Both the position numbers and the translations under genes were made by a program. Under the pieces are notes generated by a model. The model was given only the letters and a program-made list of their open reading frames with translations. It ran no database searches and was not told the origin of the DNA. This document shows positions 59,822 to 64,000 of a stretch of 64,000 nucleotides of DNA, piece after piece. Position 1 is the first letter of the stretch, and the number at the start of each line of letters is the position of its first letter. The stretch covers positions 248,001 through 312,000 of the forward strand of contig NZ_JAJGSX010000001.1 of the NCBI RefSeq assembly GCF_021245725.1, given 5' to 3'. Source of the stretch: Pseudonocardia sp. TRM90224 (lineage in GTDB: Bacteria > Actinomycetota > Actinomycetes > Mycobacteriales > Pseudonocardiaceae).

Positions 59822-60357
59822 CGATTCCCTGACCTCTCTCTGCGAGGGGGCCCGTGGTCGGCGCCGCCCGATAAGCATGTGTCGACACCTGTCCATGTGT
59901 TGGGACGGGAGCCGACTCCGGCACGGTAGGAACCCAACATGTGGTCGTCACGAGCGTGCTGGCGATCGTGACCAAAGGGTGACCGTATCCTCACGCTCCG
60001 CCTGCAGCCGCTTACCGCTCAGTAACCCTCTGCGACGGACACACCCATGAGGTGCCGTCTTATGCGCGAGCGTCCGACGGCCGAACGGCCGCGATCGGGG
60101 CGTCGGGTCGATCTCACCGTGGTTTCCGCTGGTCAACCCTCTAGGAGGCTTACCGGTTCCGCTCTCGGCTTTGCGTGCGATCTGCGTGGAAGATCAGAAA
60201 GCCACTTTCGTGACCTTCGCGGGCCGACTTTCTGCCTCCCGGCGACGCCGGCGCTCCCGCGAACCCGGGTGCTCAACCGGCGGTCACTTGCCGCCACCGG
60301 CCGGGCCGACGCAACCCGCCGCCGGCCGGCCCAGGCCGGGAGCGGCGTTGCGCAGCG
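59822..60357. other. Intergenic region with no gene, upstream of oppA
   Basis: About 540 bp between oppA and the F2 copy after lpqW. I see no convincing gene on either strand. It must hold the oppA promoter (minus strand), but no single -35/-10 pair stands out. At 60194-60231 there is a degenerate F2 half-element (CAGAAAGCCACTTTCGTG ... GACTTTCTG), apparently a decayed copy. Confidence 0.5.
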
Positions 60358-60414
60358 AGGGCAGGAAAGCCACTTTCCTGCCCTGTGAGGGCCGGAAAGT
60401 GGCTTTCCTGCCCT
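60358..60414. repeat. F2 palindromic repeat, copy 5
   Basis: Arms 60358-60384 and 60388-60414, spacer GTG. The left arm also folds by itself (12-bp stem with CCA loop). It ends 12 bases before the lpqW stop at 60427. Confidence 0.83.
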
Positions 60415-60426
60415 CCCCCAGCCACG

Positions 60427-62331
60427 TCAGCTTGCGGGCGGCCGCCAGCGTTCGGCGCCGGTCAGCGGGCCCGTTCCGAGCGGACCGGGGCCGATGCCGG
60501 TCGCCGTCTCCCCCGTGGCCGTGCTGATGACCAGCGAGACGGGTTGGAAGAGCGGCAACGCCGGCAGCTGCTGCCAGAGGATCCGCTCGACCGCCGCTGC
60601 GGTCTCCGGTCGGGGGTCCGCCATCACGAGCTCGTCGAGCAGCGGCTGCAGCAGGTGGAAGCAGAAACCCGTCGGCGAGCGCGGCGGCTCCGGCACCAGC
60701 GCCGTCGCGAGCGGGCAGCCGTAGTCGGACGCCATCTCGGTGCCGACGTCACCACCGACGGTGCGTGGCACGACCATCAGATCGACCTCGACCCCGCCGG
60801 TGGGAGCCGGTGCGGCGGTCGTCGTCGTGGCGGCGGTCGTCGTCGTGGCGGCGGTCGTCGGTGGGCCGGTCGTGGGTGCCGTCACCGGCGCCGACACCGG
60901 CGTCGGGATCGGCGCCCGGCTCGGTGTCGGGGCCGGCGTCGGCCGCCGCTGGCCGGCACCGGTGGTCGGGGCCGGCGCGGCCGTCGTGGTCGTGGAGGCC
61001 GTGGGTGTCGGCTGCGCCGTCGTGCTCGGCGGGATGGCCGGGACGGTCGCACTGCCGAACAGGTCGACGCCGGGCGGCACCACAACCGTGACGCCGATCC
61101 CGGCCGCGGTCAGCTGTGCCGCGACGTTCTCCGCGACCTTCTGGTCCTGCGGGCGCTCCGCGGCCGCACCGATCACCAGCTGCACGGGGGTGCCGTCAAC
61201 CGTCCAGCGGCCGGTGCCGGCCTCACGCGTCCAGCCGGCCGCGGTGAGCAGCTGGGCGGCGGCCACCGGGTCGGGTCGCGCCGGCGCGCCGGCGGGCGCG
61301 GTTGCGCTGTAGCCGGGCTGGGACGGCGCCACCCCGAACGCGTCGGCGGCCAGCGCCTCCGGCGCGACCGCGGCACGCACGGCCTCCCGGTCGATGACCG
61401 CGGCGATGCCCTGCCGCACCCGCGGGTCGGCGAGCGGTCCGGCGTCGGCCCGCATGCCCAGCTGGGTGACCGACGGCTGCGGCCCGGGCTGCAGCTTCGG
61501 GGGCGGGGTGAACCCGCCGAGCGCGGTCCGGATGCCCTCGCGAGCCTCCGGCATCGCGACGGTGACGTCGCCGGATGCGAGCCCGGCGGCGATCGCGGGT
61601 GCATCGAGCCTGCGGAAGGCCAGCTGGTCGACGACGGACGGGGTGGTCCAGTACAGGTCGTTGCGGGCCAGCACCACCTCGCCGCGCGCGCGGTCGACGG
61701 TGAGCACCTTGAAGGGGCCACCCGATGCCGGGAGGCCGCCGACCAGCGCGCCGACCCACGAGCCCGGCGCGTCCTTCAGGACGTGCGCCGGCAGCAGGTT
61801 CGAGAACAGCCGCTGCCACGCCGGGTAGGGCTCGGCGAAGACGACGTCGACCGCCTTGCCACCCGCCCGCGACCGGACCTCGGTGATGAGGCGGTAGCCG
61901 GCGGCGTCGGCCACGCCGGTGTCACCGCGCATCCGCTCCCAGAGGTAGACGAAGTCCTCGGCCGCGATCGGGGTGTTCGTCGACCACGAGGCCTCGAGGT
62001 TGAGCTCGTAGCTCACCGTGAACGGCTCGGTCGACGTGACCTCGGCGCTGGTCGCGATCGTCGTGTCGAGCTGCGGCGTGCCGGCGGCGTCCACCCGGAA
62101 CACCGAGGGCAGCACGAGCGTGGCCAGCGCGGTCGTCACCGGCGAGGTGTCGGCGATCAGGTGCGGGTTGAACCCGGGCGGAAGGTCGTCGACGCCGACG
62201 ACGATCTGGGTGGGTTCCGGCTGCGGGGTCGGCGTCGGTGTCGTGGGCTGTGGGGACGGCACCGGCGCGTTGGTGCAAGCAGCCAGCATGACCCCGATGA
62301 TCAGGATCAGCACCGCCCTCAGGCGAATCAC
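60427..62331 (-). CDS. lpqW: LpqW-like lipoprotein with Thr/Pro-rich insert
   Basis: A 634-residue lipoprotein of the family 5 SBP fold. Signal VIRLRAVLILIIGVMLAACT puts the lipobox cysteine at 19. Conserved Opp-like blocks are DDLPPGFNPHLIADTS, YELNLEASWSTNTPIAAEDF and DLYWTTPSVVDQLAFRRL. Between roughly residues 430 and 515 the SBP body is interrupted by a Thr/Pro/Ala-rich linker encoded by short repeats. In M. tuberculosis LpqW (Rv1166) tunes lipoarabinomannan/PIM synthesis instead of transporting peptides; the placement next to typA supports this identity. GTG 62331 is taken. Confidence 0.85.
   Translation of the reverse strand: MIRLRAVLILIIGVMLAACTNAPVPSPQPTTPTPTPQPEPTQIVVGVDDLPPGFNPHLIADTSPVTTALATLVLPSVFRVDAAGTPQLDTTIATSAEVTSTEPFTVSYELNLEASWSTNTPIAAEDFVYLWERMRGDTGVADAAGYRLITEVRSRAGGKAVDVVFAEPYPAWQRLFSNLLPAHVLKDAPGSWVGALVGGLPASGGPFKVLTVDRARGEVVLARNDLYWTTPSVVDQLAFRRLDAPAIAAGLASGDVTVAMPEAREGIRTALGGFTPPPKLQPGPQPSVTQLGMRADAGPLADPRVRQGIAAVIDREAVRAAVAPEALAADAFGVAPSQPGYSATAPAGAPARPDPVAAAQLLTAAGWTREAGTGRWTVDGTPVQLVIGAAAERPQDQKVAENVAAQLTAAGIGVTVVVPPGVDLFGSATVPAIPPSTTAQPTPTASTTTTAAPAPTTGAGQRRPTPAPTPSRAPIPTPVSAPVTAPTTGPPTTAATTTTAATTTTAAPAPTGGVEVDLMVVPRTVGGDVGTEMASDYGCPLATALVPEPPRSPTGFCFHLLQPLLDELVMADPRPETAAAVERILWQQLPALPLFQPVSLVISTATGETATGIGPGPLGTGPLTGAERWRPPAS
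60813..60860. repeat. 18-bp tandem repeat inside lpqW
   Basis: CGGCGGTCGTCGTCGTGG occurs at 60813-60830 and 60831-60848, with a 12-base partial third unit to 60860. In the lpqW frame it encodes a Thr/Ala alternation (TTAA) within the low-complexity linker. Likely a slippage-prone expansion. Confidence 0.8.
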
Positions 62332-62431
62332 CAGCCACCCCCGTTGCCGGGCGGACCCACGGCCCGCGGAGCCGCCATCCTCGCACCGGTCGTGTGACGA
62401 CCGGCGCCTGCCCTTCTCGGACGGATCGAGC

Positions 62432-64000
62432 TCAGCCTGCGGTCCGGGCGCGCGAGCGGGCCCGGGCCCGGAGGTGCGAGTCGAGCTCGACCTTGCGGAT
62501 GCGCACCGACTCGGGTGTGACCTCGACACACTCGTCGTTGGCGCAGAACTCCAGCGACTGCTCGAGGTTGAGCACGGTCGGCGGGGTGAGCTTCACGAGC
62601 TCGTCGGCCGTCGACTTGCGCATGTTGGTGAGCTTCTTCTCGCGCACGATGTTGACCTCGAGGTCCTCGTTGCGCGTGTACTCGCCGATGACCATGCCGC
62701 CGTAGACGATCGTGCCCGGACCGACGAAGAGCACGCCGCGGTCCGAGAGCGCGTCGACCGCGTAGCCGGTGACCGGGCCGCTGCGGTCGGCGATCAGCGA
62801 GCCGCGCAGGCGGTTGTTGATCTCGCCGACCCAGGGGCCGTACCCGTCGAAGACGTGGCTGACGATGCCGGCGCCGCGCGTGATCGTCAGGAACTCGGTG
62901 CGGAAGCCGATCAGACCGCGCGACGGCACGCGGTAGTCCATCCGGACCCGGGTGTCGCCGTGCACGAGGTTGGACAGCTCACCCTTGCGCGAGGCGAGCA
63001 GCTGGGTGACGGCACCGAGGTGCTCGCTCGGCACGTCGGCCGAGAGCTGCTCGAACGGCTCGTGCAGCTTGCCGTCGATCACCTTGGTGACGACCTCGGG
63101 CTTGCCGACGGTCATCTCGAAGCCCTCGCGGCGCATCGTCTCGACCAGGATGGCCAGCGCCAGCTCGCCGCGGCCCTGCACCTCCCAGGCGTCGGGGCGC
63201 TCGGTGGGCAGCACGCGCAGGCTGACGTTGCCGATCAGCTCGCTCTCCAGCCGGCCCTTGACCTGGCGGGCGGTGAGCTTGGTGCCCGGGTGCGGGTCGC
63301 GGCCGACCAGCGGCGAGGTGTTGATGCCGATGGTCACCGAGATCGCCGGCTCGTCGACGTGGATCCGCGGCAGCGCCACCGGGTTCTCCGGGTCGGCCAG
63401 GGTGTCGCCGATCGTGACGTCCGGGATGCCGGCGACGGCGACCAGGTCGCCCGCGCTCGCCGACTCGGCCGGGACACGGGTGAGTGCCTCGGTGCGCAGC
63501 AGCTCGGTGATCTTGACGCGGGTGACCTTGCCGTCGGCGGTGCACCAGCCGACCTGCTGGCCGCGGCGGATCACGCCGGCACGGACGCGGCAGAGCGCGA
63601 TGCGCCCGAGGAACGGGGTGGCGTCGAGGTTGGTGACGTGCGCCTGCAGCGGGGCGTTCGGGTCGTCCGCCGGCGGCGGAACCGTCTCGGCGATCACGTC
63701 GAACAGCGACTCGAGGCCCGGCTCGTCGGGCAGGTCGCCGTCGGCGGGCCGGTTGCGGCTCGCCCGGCCGGCGCGGCCCGACGCGTAGACGACTGGCAGG
63801 TCGAGCAGCCGGGCCGTCATGGACTCGTCGAGCTCCAGCTCGTCGGCCAGCTCCAGCAGCAGCTCGAGGCTCTCGTCGACGACCTCTTCGCAGCGGGCGT
63901 CGGGGCGGTCGGTCTTGTTGACGACCAGCACCACCGGCAGGCCGGCGATCAGGGTCTTGCGCAGGACGAAGCGGGTCTGGGGCAGCGGACCCTCGCTGGC
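62432..64000 (-). CDS. typA: Translational GTPase TypA/BipA, C-terminal part
   Basis: The frame is open to the right window edge, so the N-terminus with the P-loop is missing. The visible part starts ASEGPLPQTRFVLRKTLIAG, includes the G4 motif VVNKTDRPDAR, the elongation factor domain II (FLGRIALCRVRAGVIRRGQ), a BipA-type domain V and the TypA-specific C-terminus (YTRNEDLEVNIVREKKLTNM). It ends in a basic ARARSRARTAG tail. TypA is a ribosome-associated GTPase for stress or cold growth. In M. tuberculosis typA (Rv1165) also neighbours lpqW. Confidence 0.95.
   Translation of the reverse strand, partial: ASEGPLPQTRFVLRKTLIAGLPVVLVVNKTDRPDARCEEVVDESLELLLELADELELDESMTARLLDLPVVYASGRAGRASRNRPADGDLPDEPGLESLFDVIAETVPPPADDPNAPLQAHVTNLDATPFLGRIALCRVRAGVIRRGQQVGWCTADGKVTRVKITELLRTEALTRVPAESASAGDLVAVAGIPDVTIGDTLADPENPVALPRIHVDEPAISVTIGINTSPLVGRDPHPGTKLTARQVKGRLESELIGNVSLRVLPTERPDAWEVQGRGELALAILVETMRREGFEMTVGKPEVVTKVIDGKLHEPFEQLSADVPSEHLGAVTQLLASRKGELSNLVHGDTRVRMDYRVPSRGLIGFRTEFLTITRGAGIVSHVFDGYGPWVGEINNRLRGSLIADRSGPVTGYAVDALSDRGVLFVGPGTIVYGGMVIGEYTRNEDLEVNIVREKKLTNMRKSTADELVKLTPPTVLNLEQSLEFCANDECVEVTPESVRIRKVELDSHLRARARSRARTAG

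Noticed and set aside
59822..60357. Small genes in the gap upstream of oppA
   Set aside because: Frames on both strands are short, biased shadows without ribosome sites or recognisable motifs.

Overview
The window is 64 kb of very GC-rich, gene-dense chromosome from a high-GC actinobacterium, most likely of the Pseudonocardiales (inference). The evidence is mycothiol synthesis (mshB), succinylase-branch diaminopimelate genes (dapC, dapD, dapE), an LpqY-SugABC trehalose importer, a SigE-RseA-HtrA-TatB block, GpgS and a DUF3117 protein, frequent GTG starts and many leaderless-type promoters. From memory, the conserved genes run in nearly the same order as Mycobacterium tuberculosis Rv1165 (typA) to Rv1239c (corA), so most of the window is ancestral core with accessory insertions. 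No tRNA, rRNA, CRISPR array, phage or intact transposase was seen.

Layout. 1-10.4 kb: MpaB-type oxygenase end, RecB-like Fe-S nuclease, PHP phosphoesterase, Nudix, a Cys-rich mini-protein, MaoC hydratase, CorA, a Rieske protein, DMT exporter, methyltransferase and a phosphoesterase/ParB-like pair. 10.5-16.1 kb: ogt and lpqY-sugA-sugB-sugC with a stress-type membrane protein. 16.2-24 kb: acyl-CoA dehydrogenase, CoA-ester lyase, PhzF, an MgtE-N/CBS protein overlapping DUF1003, MarR and Mrp. 24-30.8 kb: an accessory catabolic island (class III aminotransferase, GntR regulator, two Asp/Glu-racemase-fold proteins, DUF3830, 2-hydroxyacid dehydrogenase, amidase) with two near-identical GntR-type operators. 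30.9-35.7 kb: tatB, htrA, rseA, sigE, O-methyltransferase. 35.8-41.9 kb: glgC/glgA, a CGNR regulator facing a zinc-ribbon protein, DUF3117, tag, SRPBCC, DivIVA-like and gpgS. 42-50.2 kb: two LOG proteins, dapE, a VWA protein, dapD, CHAD, dapC and fdxC. 50.3-64 kb: GNAT, mshB operon, an oppABC-DF peptide importer, lpqW and the 3' part of typA.

The most unusual content is intergenic. Four families of palindromes occur almost only at gene 3' ends: (F1) seven copies with a conserved outer stem and covarying inner stem; (F2) five nested palindromes built on AGGAAAGCCACTTTC; (F3) two copies of a GTCGACAACGACGTT hairpin; (F4) two long imperfect palindromes of 163 and 160 bp whose stems differ in sequence but which share, at the same distance from their ends, a GGCG:CGCC helix flanked by AA-type bulges. 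F4 is the best candidate for an undescribed structured element.
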